Shown here in pieces: positions 10,801-19,352 of a stretch of 64,000 nucleotides of DNA. Origin of the DNA: Tridacna crocea. Taxonomy: Eukaryota > Mollusca > Bivalvia > Cardiida > Cardiidae. The position numbers and the translations under genes were made by a program. The stretch is from NCBI GenBank assembly GCA_943736015.1, contig OX031062.1:312501-376500 (forward strand), read 5' to 3'. The notes beneath the pieces are model-generated. The model was given only the letters and a program-made list of their open reading frames with translations. It was not told where the DNA came from and made no database searches. How positions within the stretch are numbered: the stretch's first letter is position 1; each line of letters opens with the position of its first letter.

Positions 10801-13800
10801 TAAACGAATGACTTTCTGCTCTGTTCTGTTCTATAAATTTTTATTTTATGATTCGCTAATAGGTTAGTCTTTTCAAATTCCTCGAATTCGAAATGACACC
10901 AGGAAAAAAGAAAATGTCAAAAGAAGATTTATAAATCAAGTCATATTTCATTCAACATTTACTAGTATATGACCCACGCTCTGTGAAAAGGGTGCTTAAT
11001 GCACCTGCGAAAGGCAACAACGCAGTTTGTGCAAGCAGGCTTGAGTCAAAACTTTTCGCTTTCGGCCAATTTTCTGTATGTCAGATGACCGGTCTAATGC
11101 ATTAATATAAAAACAGTTTGGTTCAATATATTGATGAACCCAAGCAATACCATGCTTCTTTGGTTCAATATAAAGACAAAAGCGTTAATATAAAGACAGT
11201 TTGGTTCAATATATTGATGAACCCAAGCAATACCATGCTTCTTTGGTTCAATATAAAGACAAAAGCGTTAATATAAAGACAGTTTGGTTCAATATATTGA
11301 TGAACCCAGGCAATACCATGCCTCTTTGGTTCAATATATGGACAAATGCATTAATACAAACACAGTTTGGTTCCATCTAAAAATGTTTTCATCAAATATA
11401 TACACATGTTGCTGTAATGAACTGTAAAAGAAAGATATAAGACAGTTATGGCTTTCTATAGACCAAGGTTGAAGCGTTCTATAATTGGTCAATTTTCTCT
11501 AAGGACCATTATACCTCATTATTCAATCTGTTTTTAGACAAAATGGATTTTATGGGTAGATAGATGTATGATATTTGTATGATATAATTCATTAAAATCC
11601 ATTCTGCCAGAGCATGTCTTAATATAATATTCACTTACTTATCTATTTTACAGGCCCACGTGTTCCCGGATTTGGTAACGTCTGTGTTGATTTGTGTCCA
11701 AAATGGTGCCAAAAGTCCGTCGGAAAACAGTCAACCTACACGAACTGCCATTATGTGTGCGGAAATATTTGCCATAATCGGGTAACAATAATAATTTTGT
11801 TTCTTTGCTGGATTGTATTTGAACAATATGCGTTTTGATGTGAGCGATTGAATTTCCTTTTACTTTTCGTTGCCACCGGTTGGCAATATGGGCGACACCC
11901 CCCTCCTCCTAGAAGCCTGTTAATTATGTTACCAGGTGTAGTTTAACCCTTTCCCAAACGACAAACTTTTGGACTAGACCAAATTGAAAGCATTTGCACG
12001 CGACAATTCAACTCTTGCTGAAAAGATTATTTCTGTCTTTGATGGGGTAGAAAACATTGTGGGAAAAGGAGAAAATGCTGGTTACCAGCATTTTCTCCTT
12101 TTCCCACAATGTTTTCAAAAGGCTACTATTCTTAGACCCGTAAAAACCAGGGATTGTTTGGGAAAGGGTTAAGATACAGGATGAAACCTATCCTGAGTTA
12201 CGCCTGGTTCTTTAAGGTGATTTGTGTAACAACGTCACAGTGGACCTCTGTTAAATGTCTCATCCAAAAGGCTGAAGTTATTTTAGATACCCAGTACTTT
12301 CAACGGCTCTGAAATACACAGAAGATATTTGTTTATTGTGGTGAAAGGTCGAAATTGATTTGATAGAAAACTCATTTTTCTTTTATGCGTCGTATCCCTT
12401 TTTTTGATGGGATATCCATCAAAACCGAGCACAGATGTTTTCCCTTGTCGTAACCCCCCCCCCCCCCCCCCGCGCTACATTGCAACGCATCAGAATAATA
12501 CATAAAGCGCGAGAAAAGTAGGGTAAATGCGCTAGAATTATGTCGTGTTTCCGTATTGTGTAAAATGGCACGTGATGTTTACCTAGGTAACTAGTGCGTG
12601 GGAACAACTGTTTCTGCTTTCAACCGAAGAGTTCGAAAAAACCAAATTGGTATTTTTCACTGGTTATAACCATTAAATATCACGCTATATTTTACCATAA
12701 TTTCTCGGTGAACTACAGAAAGCCGTAACATAGAATTCATTAAAATAAGGATTTTCTGTTTTATATGTTTTGACTTGACAAGAGGACGGTATATATAATG
12801 CATATATCAAAGATTAGATTGCACCGTCCGTGTAGTCTAATCTTGGAAATATACCGTCTGCAAAAATCCTAATGTTCGCTCAAAAGATCAACTTTGGCCT
12901 GGCTTGTCCCCGTGCACAATCACATGACGGTGTCACGCATTTACCAACCGATATCAAGCGTCAACATTTAACTCATTACCAAACGACAATATTTTAGGCT
13001 TGTCCAAATCGAAAGCATTTGCTGACGACAGAATAAAAGTGACTAAAAATTTGAAATTTGTTTTGTGAAGGATAGAAAACATTGTGGGAAAAGGAGAAAA
13101 TGCTGGTTACCAGCATTTTCTCATTTTCCCACATTGTTTTCTAAAGGCTTCTTTCTCAGGTGCGTCAAAAGTAGGGATTGTGTGGTAATGGGTTAATTAA
13201 ATACTATGGCCATTATTACCATTTCAGATCCGTGAAGCTAATCCATTTATAGGTAACCCTGTGTTTGAAGTTGTACCAAGCTCGTATCAGTTCTCCGACT
13301 ACGACTTGAACCAGGATAAACTCCTTTCTGTCGAGGAAATCTCTAGGACAGAGAGGGTTCAACCGGACGAGATTCTTCATTTATTTCACTTTGCAGACTT
13401 CAATCGTAAGTTTCTTGTCTATTTTATTTTATACGTCTATACCGTCATTTATTATATACCTAGCAGTGAAATCCTGGAATTTCCCAGTGTAATAAATTTT
13501 GATATCATCACTAGTGACGTTATCAACTTTCACTTTCACTTCCTGCCGTTTTTGGGAACTACATTTATTTTCGACATTTTTTTTCGACTTTCAAACGCAA
13601 AATTACAAATAATGATGTTAATAAGGTATATAATAAATAGAATAATCAACTGGTTATTTTTGATATGAAAAATATCTCACTCGGACGCGTCGTAAGGCGT
13701 TAAAAAAACGAGTGCTGCGCACTCGTTTTTTCAACGCCTAACAACGCATCCTCGTGAGATATTTTTCATATCAAAAACAACCAGTTGATTATCCTCTATG

Positions 13801-16027
13801 TCTTTCTGTCTGTTTCAGCGCCTCTGTCTCGCTATATCTGACTCTTTGTAGCTCTCTCTATGTCTCATTCTGTCTCTCTATCTGTCCCCCTCTCTCTCTG
13901 CCATTCTTTCTGTCCATATCTGTGCTTCCAGCTCTTTTTCTGTTCATCCTCATGTATTTCAGCTTCTGTCTGTTTGTCTGTCTGTGTCTCTCTGTTTAAT
14001 TTTTATGACTGTCTGCACCAGCCATTTTCTCAAAATTCATTGCTAGGCTTATATTGTAAAATAATTAATATCCGAGAAGAAGAACCGAAAAAGGGACTAT
14101 CACCTCTTTCGAAAACTTGGTTTGTTCTCCCATTTGTTTGTTGTACAGTTTTCAATGTAATTAATAGGTGGGCCTTTCTGTTAGTTTTTCATACGCATTA
14201 TATTATAATGCACTGTTTGTGGTACGCAGTTATAGTGAATTGTTTACCCTTTTACTTCTTTTCTACAGATATTACGAAAGAGATATTAAGATGTGTATCG
14301 TTGTAGAGATAAATCGGACATGTAGATCAATTTAAAGAGTGGTTCAGTTATCTCCCTTGGCAAATGAGAAAAATTATTATCAATTGATCGTTTACCTATT
14401 ACATTTCCTCTTTATCATACAATTCCCTGTTTTAGGGAGAGCGAGTTTGCTCTTCCTTGTATTTAATTTTACATTGTTGCAAGAACTCCTCTTCTTACAT
14501 TTTTTTTTAAAAAGCTATTTTTTCTAAGGGTCGTCAAAATTCGTAATTGTGTGGGAAAAAAAGAATGCTATATGATTTACTTACTTTACGATTTGAGCAC
14601 GAGTTGTTTCTGCTATTGTCCTTAGTTATAAACTAGATTATAAAGAAAACACCATTTACATTTTCAGATGATGGGTTTATTGATCATGACGAATTTCAAG
14701 GCGGCCCATTTGTATTTACAGGTAACTCTTTGTGTACTTCTTATTCAACTCTTTTCCACACAGAAATTTATGCATGTCCAAATTCAGAGTCTTTGCAGAC
14801 GTCTATTTGGCTAAAAAAATCAGATCTGTCAAAAAAACAAAGCATTTGTAGACGCCATTTCAAATTTGGCTCAAAGGATGGAATTTGTCTTTGATATAAT
14901 GCGGAACGCTGTGGAAATCACAGAAAAAGCTGATTACCACATTCTCTCCTTTTCCCATGCTGTTTTCAAAAAGCTTTTTTGTCAGGGTCGTAAAACGCAA
15001 CACTAGATGATAAATGGTTTAATCCTTTCCCAAACAATCCCTGGTTTTTGAGGGTCTCGAGTAGTAGCCTTTTGAAAACATCGTGGGAAAAGGAGAAAGT
15101 GCTGGTAACCAGCATTTTCTCCTTTTCCCACAATGTTTTCTACCCTATCATAGACAGAATTCATCTTTTCAGCAAGAGTTGAATTGTCGTCTGCAAATGC
15201 TTTCAATTTTGTCTTGTCCAAAAGTTTGTAGTTTGGGAAAGGGTTTAGTCAACAGGGGCCGGCGGATTTTATTCCAGTTCCGACTTTTTTTCGTTTGAGA
15301 GAGAAAGAGAGAAAAGTCCTTCAACTGAAAAACGATTAAGTTCGTACTTAGGGTTGGCGTTTGGGGTTAGGGTTTAGGGTTAGGGTTTAGGGTAAAGGGT
15401 TAGGGTTAGGGTTTAGGGTAAAGGGTTAGGGTTAGGTTTTAGGGTAAAGGGTTAGGGTTTCGCGAGACTTTCTTGATATGTAGCACCAGACGGTCTTGCA
15501 GCATACAGTCTTGTTGATGTTTTGGCAACTGATCATGGCTTGTCTGGATGCACGAAACTTTAGTTCGAGCAAACAACACATTTTTCGACTTATCCAAATT
15601 AAAAGCATTTGCAGCCGAAAAAAAACTGGCTAAAATGATGGAGTTTGCCTCTAAAAGGGTAGAAAACATTGTGGAAAAAGGAAGAATTAGGGTTAGTTAC
15701 CAGCATCTTCTCGTTTTTTTTACATGTTTTCAAAAGTATTTCTTGTTAAGGTCTATAAAATCCGGGACTGTGTGATAAAAGGTTAATGTTATTTCAACTA
15801 TTTATCAAGACGAGACATCACCAACTATGACTCCTTTTGTTTAGCCAATCTGAACTTGAGCAACTTTGAAATTCAGGAAAGTCTCGCTAATTAGACTAGG
15901 AATGTTAGTTAGAATAGATCGTGAGTCTTGTCGTTGGCTCATTTCAGTTCAAATGGCGGCCGAGCTGACAGCAGTGGCAAAGGGACGAAGTGCACAATTA
16001 GATTCTAGTGAATCAGACGACAATTGA
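4690..16027 (+). CDS. Secreted Cys-rich, two-EF-hand calcium-binding protein (5 coding exons, 208 aa)
   Basis: Coding exons are 4690-4876, 11654-11781, 13228-13405, 14668-14721 and 15948-16027; all junctions are GT-AG and phases agree (1, 0, 1, 1), summing to 627 nt with one stop. The product starts with a hydrophobic signal peptide (WTIWLLILPVTMCVA), continues with a ~40-residue linker, then six cysteines at 73, 77, 81, 94, 98 and 102. Two EF-hand loops follow: D131-E142 (DLNQDKLLSVEE, Lys where Gly is usual at position 6) and D162-E173 (DFNHDGFIDHDE, canonical). The tail ends SSESDDN. Seen: frames, splice sites and motifs. Family knowledge: paired EF-hands bind calcium. Inference: an extracellular calcium-binding protein, possibly of the mantle, shell or extrapallial fluid; I do not recognise a named orthologue. 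The 5' UTR may be spliced, because TACTTTTAG at 4671-4679 just before the ATG looks like an acceptor. Confidence 0.85.
4990..6110. repeat. 36-38 bp minisatellite in intron 1 of the EF-hand gene
   Basis: About 28 units. Best conserved from 5300 to 5590, with a strict 36 bp period (TTAACTATCTGAAATGGTCG plus a CATACATTCACATG half). Downstream units drift to 38 bp (ATCTGTTTAGCATCTTACAT). It keeps long frames open by chance (5408-5815, 5568-6125). Confidence 0.9.
6120..6950. other. Intronic sequence, nothing recognised
   Basis: T-rich intron 1 sequence with one short inverted pair (CAGTCTGATCTTTGAT near 6648 and GATCAAAGACCAGAC near 6626). No exon in phase. Confidence 0.45.
6955..7184. mobile_element. 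TTAA-ended palindromic MITE (intact copy, opposite orientation)
   Basis: Starts TTAACCCTTTACC and ends ATGGTTAA; central palindrome with GTAACCAACG where other copies read GTAACCAGCA. Confidence 0.85.
7191..7258 (+). mobile_element. SINE head fragment
   Basis: TTGCTCAGTCGGTAGCG and GACTCGAATCTACAG, tRNA-like A and B boxes; the body is missing where a decayed MITE begins. Confidence 0.55.
7257..7430. mobile_element. TTAA MITE, decayed and shortened
   Basis: TAGCCCTTTACCGAACAA, GACTGGTCC, AGAAAACATTGTCGGAAAGG, then directly AGGGTCTTAAAAGCC: the palindrome's second arm is lost, as in the 45113 copy. Confidence 0.65.
7980..8201 (+). pseudogene. Gag C-terminal fragment with CCHC zinc knuckle
   Basis: Open for 73 codons. 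CNYCKESSHIISEC fits CX2CX4HX4C, the nucleic-acid-binding knuckle of retroelement Gag. Upstream 7500-7700 has TGKA and LKAYELLPKAYRQ, typical of gypsy Gag, in a shifted frame. Confidence 0.75.
8271..8520 (+). pseudogene. Retrotransposon aspartic protease remnant
   Basis: KILCDTGASQSLI contains the DTGA catalytic motif. A stop codon near 8380 and further breaks follow. The segment GYDLAGDKV at 8505-8535 is consistent with the end of the protease or early pol. Confidence 0.65.
8750..8935 (+). pseudogene. Integrase C-terminal remnant, lying upstream of RT
   Basis: LQARYFGHYSVEKKVSDL, NYEITT, then (after a stop) QLCHINMLREYVDRD is the recognisable C-terminal end of gypsy-type integrases. The catalytic core is absent, apparently deleted between about 8690 and 8740. 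Position before RT is unusual for Ty3/gypsy. Confidence 0.65.
9235..9775 (+). pseudogene. Reverse transcriptase remnant
   Basis: Fragments IEPSQSE, LVPKPDG, DYRKV, KTDSFPVPSVD, VTEFDLPKGFWQIPFTER, FVTP and DEHLKTIRDFFDKMTEAKLT lie in order with several in-frame stops and shifts. The YxDD catalytic box is damaged. Confidence 0.75.
9890..10430 (+). repeat. Possible 3' LTR of the gypsy-type element
   Basis: Starts with TG immediately after a purine-rich tract. Its 5' counterpart is not in the window, so neither length nor end can be fixed. Confidence 0.3.
10576..10803. mobile_element. TTAA-ended palindromic MITE (intact copy)
   Basis: TTAACTCTTTACC to TAATGGGTTAA; palindrome centre CTAGTTACCAG. 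Confidence 0.87.
10970..11101. repeat. Dispersed repeat with inverted CAGCCTGCGC core (decayed copy)
   Basis: GCTCTGTGAAAAGGGTGCTT, AATGCACCTGCGAAAGG, GTGCAAGCAGGCTTGAGTC. Same family as 19353, 20970, 50768 and 51785. Confidence 0.6.
11102..11376. repeat. 83 bp tandem repeat, 3.3 copies
   Basis: Units start at 11102, 11185, 11268 and 11351 with TTAATAYAAAS. Copies 1-3 are over 90% identical by eye. Confidence 0.92.
11654..11781 (+). CDS. EF-hand gene, coding exon 2: six-cysteine module
   Basis: Acceptor TTTTACAG precedes and GTAACA follows. It encodes residues 63-105 with six cysteines in two mirrored CX3CX3C runs (VCVDLCPKWC and NCHYVCGNIC) separated by 12 residues. The i, i+4, i+8 spacing suggests two helices pinned by three disulfides; the disulfide pattern is inference. 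Confidence 0.85.
11943..12172. mobile_element. TTAA-ended palindromic MITE (intact copy)
   Basis: TTAACCCTTTCCC to GGGAAAGGGTTAA; lies in intron 2 of the EF-hand gene, 160 bp after exon 2. Near-perfect ~65 bp palindrome centred on GGTTACC. Confidence 0.9.
12458..12476. repeat. Poly-C run followed by a dispersed repeat (to about 12640)
   Basis: About 18 C bases. Downstream, AACGCATCAGAATAATACAT, AAGTAGGGTAAATG and GTGGGAACAACTGTTTCTG resemble 37745-37900 and, in part, 10500-10560. Confidence 0.65.
12968..13196. mobile_element. TTAA-ended palindromic MITE (intact copy)
   Basis: TTAACTCATTACC to TAATGGGTTAA, ending only 31 bp before exon 3 of the EF-hand gene. Confidence 0.9.
13228..13405 (+). 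CDS. EF-hand gene, coding exon 3: first EF-hand and linker helix
   Basis: Acceptor CATTTCAG, donor GTAAGT. Encodes residues 106-164 plus one base. The first calcium loop is D131-x-N133-x-D135-x-L137-x-S139-x-x-E142. The exon closes with the entering helix of the second EF-hand (EILHLFHFADFN), whose loop is split across intron 3. Confidence 0.87.
13448..13637. mobile_element. ~190 bp MITE with TTTATTATATACCT ends
   Basis: TTTATTATATACCT on the left, AGGTATATAATAAA on the right. Interior GTGAAATCCTGGAATTTCCC and CACTTTCACTTCCTGCCG. Second copy at 41330-41520. Starts 43 bp after exon 3 of the EF-hand gene. Confidence 0.8.
13641..13793. repeat. Long hairpin with ~75 bp arms attached to the MITE
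   Basis: ATAATCAACTGGTT...TGATATGAAAAATATCTCAC and, after the centre near 13717, the reverse complement back to AACCAGTTGATTAT. Arms differ at only a few positions. Confidence 0.9.
13795..14000. repeat. CTGT/CT-rich low-complexity tract
   Basis: TCTGTCTGT and TCTCTCT runs; the Leu/Ser/Cys-rich frames here are not genes. Confidence 0.85.
14668..14721 (+). CDS. EF-hand gene, coding exon 4: completes second EF-hand
   Basis: A 54 nt exon between TTTTCAG and GTAACT. It completes loop 2 (D162, N164, D166, G167, D170, E173) and adds a Gly/Phe-rich segment, EFQGGPFVFT. Too short to stand out as an ORF; supported by the exact fit of the split EF-hand loop and by phase. Confidence 0.85.
14748..15012. 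mobile_element. TTAA MITE, decayed copy
   Basis: CAACTCTTTTCCACACAGA, CTTTGCAGACGTC (twice in part), GGAACGCTGTGGAAATCACAG, CTCCTTTTCCCATGCTGTTTTC. Starts about 25 bp after exon 4 of the EF-hand gene. Confidence 0.6.
15019..15247. mobile_element. TTAA-ended palindromic MITE (opposite orientation)
   Basis: Starts TTAATCCTTTCCC; the right TTAA is mutated (GGGTTTAG). Located in intron 4 of the EF-hand gene. Confidence 0.85.
15353..15462. repeat. Interstitial telomere-like GGGTTAG/GGGTTTAG/GGGTAAA tract
   Basis: About 15 mixed units in one orientation, in intron 4 of the EF-hand gene. TTAGGG is the usual metazoan telomere unit; here 6, 7 and 8 bp variants alternate, including a repeated 26-28 bp higher-order block. 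Confidence 0.85.
15567..15786. mobile_element. TTAA MITE, decayed copy
   Basis: Has AAAAGCATTTGCAGCCGA, AGAAAACATTGTGGAAAAAG, then TTACCAGCATCTTCTCG and GTGTGATAAAAGGTTAA. The palindrome centre is invaded by GGGTTAG. Confidence 0.65.
15948..16027 (+). CDS. EF-hand gene, last coding exon and stop
   Basis: Acceptor CATTTCAG at 15940-15947; the phase-1 join gives Val183 and then 25 residues to TGA at 16025. The tail is Ala-rich then acidic (SSESDDN). The 3' UTR that follows is made of ACN-type triplets and contains AATAAA. Confidence 0.75.
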
Positions 16028-16153
16028 ACCACATCAATAGCAGCGGCAGTTACAACAACAACTTCTGTGACTACTACTACTTTAACAACGACGACTACTT
16101 CTAATACCACAACATGAACAACCAATACGACGACGAAAGATGACGTTAACAGC

Positions 16154-16159
16154 AATAAA
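16154..16159 (+). terminator. Poly(A) signal of the EF-hand gene
   Basis: AATAAA 127 nt after the stop codon and on the same strand, followed by T-rich and A-rich sequence near 16200. Confidence 0.6.
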
Positions 16160-16309
16160 AGGCTTCTTACCAAATAGGCGTCTCAGCGACAAGAAAAAGG
16201 AAAAAAAAAAAAGACTTACTGCCTATTTGATTTACATGGCTTGATTACCACGGTTTTTATTTATTAATAAACTCAGCTAAACTTAACAATGTACATAAAA
16301 CTACGGCTG

Positions 16310-16812
16310 TCCGTAAAATAAAATGTTCACGACTGTAGTAAATCATATCGCCGAAGGTGAGGAGGCGACATGATTCTCCATATCCGTGAACAAGTTTCCA
16401 AGTCCCCTGCCCCCTGACCGTACAACGAATTTATTATATTGCAAAGTTTTACTATTCCAACGATTGTTCAGCAAATTTTAGCGTTTTTTTTTGTTTAAAA
16501 AGGTGAGTACCCTGACGAAGTAGAATTTCCCTTCTGAGTGTCCCAATTAAATGAAAACTGACGTCACTGGGAACTGACGTCAATGAAACCTTAGAAATAC
16601 GTACTGAAATGTGCAGCCTGGCGCATAATCTTGATATTTATCTTAATCGACGTCACCATTTTAGATGCTGTCTTGATGGTATAGTCATGTATACGGGGCT
16701 CCCGAAAGGGAAATTGCTTTTACGTTGGTTTTGCCAGTGTACATGATAGATATGCTCGGGGCATATTATCCAATCAGGCCTCGAGAAATTTCTTTACAGT
16801 ATGATAATATGC
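16310..16812. mobile_element. Foldback element (same family)
   Basis: GCGACATGATTCTCCATATC, GTGAACAAGTTTCCAAGTCC, GACCGTACAACGAATTTATT, then the ~320 bp body to TTTCTTTACAGTATGATAA. The left arm is incomplete. Confidence 0.75.
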
Positions 16813-16852
16813 AGTACCTCCCATCTGTTCGTCTGTTTGAATTATGAGTTGA

Positions 16853-17195
16853 TTGACTCAAGGAGGCTTTGTTTAGTGTATTATAACTTAATTATCCTTG
16901 TGTCGCAGCTACGGCGTCCTTACGTCACTACTGATGCAGTGCTAACGCACAGCGTAGTTTCGTGAAATTGGCCGGTTTCTTGTCCTAAAACACAATCTCA
17001 GCCGTCTAATTTATTGCACGTTTCTTCGTATTTTTTTATGAGCTGATTCACTCAAGGGGGCTTAGTAAAATGCATTTTAACTTCATTATCTTCTTGTCGC
17101 GGATACGGCGTCCATACGTCACTACTGATACAGTGTCCGCGCACAGCGTAGTTACGTGACGTTGGTGACGGCGGCGGTTTTCTGGTCCCATAATT
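16853..17195. repeat. Two tandem copies of a ~150 bp unit, about 190 bp apart
   Basis: GATTGACTCAAGGAGGCTT at 16853 recurs as GATTCACTCAAGGGGGCTT at 17044, and TACGTCACTACTGATRCAGT recurs in both copies. Divergence is moderate. Confidence 0.7.
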
Positions 17196-17294
17196 CAAAT
17201 GGTACATAAATGGCTGGTCTTTATTCTGGGATGGATATGGCTGCGTGTTTAAGACATGTCTGTCGGAACTGCTGACTGAAGGCTGACTTCCCAT
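17052..17294 (-). CDS. Hypothetical 80-aa ORF, coding status doubtful
   Basis: MGSQPSVSSSDRHVLNTQ is followed by Pro/Ser/Tyr-rich sequence to WTPYPRQED. A plausible acceptor (TTTTTCAG) lies about 20 nt upstream of the ATG, so it could be a first coding exon, but no donor or continuing exon was found. The 3' two thirds overlap a ~150 bp tandem duplication whose other copy (16853-17003) is not open. No function suggested. Confidence 0.2.
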   Translation of the reverse strand: MGSQPSVSSSDRHVLNTQPYPSQNKDQPFMYHLNYGTRKPPPSPTSRNYAVRGHCISSDVWTPYPRQEDNEVKMHFTKPP

Positions 17295-17509
17295 GTTTGC
17301 TAATGTACCAATAAGCTGAAAAATATAAAGAAAGTATATAATATACTACTCAAGATTTGCAAGGGATCACCCTAAAAGATTCACCCTAAATCTATATGTG
17401 GCATGTATCATTTATGGCTTTACAATATGTTCATTGCTATACTGATCAGTAAAATGACCAGTGGCAATGGATCTTTAAGCCGATACCTCACAATGCCGAC
17501 AATGAGAAA

Positions 17510-17556
17510 GAAACCTTTGGAAAACATTGTTTGAAAAGGAGAAAATGCTGGATATG
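17510..17556. mobile_element. Left fragment of a TTAA MITE split by a later insertion
   Basis: ACCTTTGGAAAACATTGTTT, GAAAAGGAGAAAATGCTGGA. The rest of the palindrome resumes at 18189. Confidence 0.6.
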
Positions 17557-17689
17557 TTTTTTTTATGGATCCTAAATCATATGATGACTTTTTTGGTAGA
17601 TCTATAAAGCATCACAAAGACGTATTTGACCTCTTTTTGGTAGAGAATGTCTCATATGCTTAAAAAGGAGTTGAAAATTTGGCTCCCTG

Positions 17690-18188
17690 GACATTATTAG
17701 TTGTACAATCAGGTGACAGGGGACTTGGAAACTTGTTCACGGCTGTGGTGAATCATGTCGCACGGAACCGAAGGCGAAGGCTCGGGGCGACATGATTCAC
17801 CATAGCCATGAACAAGTTTCCAAATCCCCTGCCACCTGACGGTACTACGAACTTATTATACTGCAAAATTTTACCATTCCAACTTTTGTTAAGCGAATTT
17901 TACCTATCTGTTCGTTTGAAAAATTGAGTACGCTGACGAAGTAGAATTTCCCTTCTGAATGCCCCATCAATGAAAATTGACGTCACTTGGAACTGACGTC
18001 ACTGAAACCTTGGTAATACGTGTTAAAACGAGCAGCTTGGCCCATTATCTGGATGTAAATCTTGATCGACGCCGCCATTTCGGATGTTGTGTTGATAGTG
18101 TAGTCATGTATATGGGGCTCCCGAAAGGGAAACTGCTTTTACGTTAGATTTTCCAGTGTACATGATATATATGTGTGAGGCATATCAT
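17690..18188. mobile_element. Foldback element (same family) inserted in a TTAA MITE
   Basis: Left arm TTGTACAATCAGGTGACAGG, GGACTTGGAAACTTGTTCAC with a full inverted arm to CCTGACGGTACTACGAA, then the body. It ends at GAGGCATATCA, short of the usual end, where MITE sequence resumes. Confidence 0.75.
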
Positions 18189-18272
18189 TTATCCTTTTCC
18201 CACAATGTTTTCAAAAGCTCTCCTCTTTCAGGTCGTTAAAAATTAGGAATATGTGATAAAAGGTTTACGGAG
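18189..18272. mobile_element. Right fragment of the split TTAA MITE
   Basis: TCCTTTTCCCACAATGTTTT, CAGGTCGTTAAAAATTAGGA, GTGATAAAAGGTTTA. Together with 17510-17556 it makes one element interrupted by about 630 bp. Confidence 0.6.
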
Positions 18273-19069
18273 TTCAAAACAGATAATGGTGTTGATCTAG
18301 TGCCATTTATACTATTCAGTGAAAACCGTCCTAAATCAATATTGAATATTGGATACTTGATATTTCTATAAGTGACCAGTCATATATGAGGTTGGTTTAT
18401 TCTTACTCTAGTGTGTCCCATTTGGCCGAGACCAGTCAACTTTCTTTGCTTCTTAATTTCATAGTTATCCAACCGTGCCATATTTTTAAGATTTTTTTCA
18501 AAGGATACGTGGATCTTTAATACCCTCCCCCTCTGTCTGTCTGTCTGTCTGTCTGTCTTTGTCTCTCTCTGGCTGTCTCTCTTTAAAATGTGTATGTCTT
18601 CTTTTTACTCTTATATCTCTGTATGTCCTTCGGTTCGTAATTCCGTCGATCAGTCCATCCATATGCATTACAAGTAGTGGTTACATTTTGACATTTATTT
18701 CCATATTTGGAAAAAAAAAGGGTGAGCAATGAAATCGTTTATTTATCTTTATCAACTCTTCCCACCTTTAACTCCTTCGCTACTAAATAAATAAATTGCA
18801 AAATCATAACGGCTTCCAATACAGTCCAACTACAATATCAAAAGGCAATTAGTTCAATATCTGGAATGAAGCAGTGGGTCGTACAGATAGGAGGTTAGAA
18901 TGCACGTTTTGTGCAGTCTGATCTTTATCTACACAGTCCAAAAAAGCTTTTGATGTCGTCCATGGTATGATTAACAAACGGTTAGTCGAAAAAATAGACT
19001 TAATGAAGGGTGACGATATCATAAAAATCCAAGCCACGTTACAGTGATATCGTATTTTCTACAGTCTAG
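18273..19069. other. Intergenic, low-complexity patches only
   Basis: Includes a (CTGT)n run at 18535-18560. CAGTCTGATCTTTATCTACA at about 18915 is echoed at about 6646, 19960 and 57688, suggesting a small dispersed repeat. Confidence 0.4.
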
Positions 19070-19290
19070 TTAACCCTTTCCCAAACAATCCCTGGTTTTC
19101 ACGACCCTGAAAGAGAAGCATTTTGAAAACATTGTGGGAAAAGGAGAAAATGCTGGTAACCAGCATTTTCTCCTTTTCCCACAATTTGTTCTACCCTTTC
19201 CAAACCAAGTTTAATTTTTTCAGTCACATTTATTTTGTCGTCTGCAAATTCTTTCAATTTAGACCAGTCTAAAATTTTGTCGTTTAGAAA
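19070..19290. mobile_element. TTAA-ended palindromic MITE (opposite orientation)
   Basis: Left end TTAACCCTTTCCC is good; the right end decays at GTTTAGAAAATAG. Palindromic centre intact. Confidence 0.85.
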
Positions 19291-19352
19291 ATAGAATGTG
19301 AGTTATACTCTAGCAGACGGGGGCTTCATGCAATGTCCGTGATCCATGTTAC

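Noticed and set aside
13754-14306. Plus-strand Ser/Leu/Cys-rich frames
   Set aside because: CT-rich microsatellite inside an intron of the EF-hand gene.
15353-15462. Chromosome end
   Set aside because: Flanked on both sides by gene introns and MITEs; units are mixed rather than pure TTAGGG.
15949-16173. Minus-strand Val-rich frame
   Set aside because: Shadow of the ACN-rich last exon and 3' UTR of the EF-hand gene.
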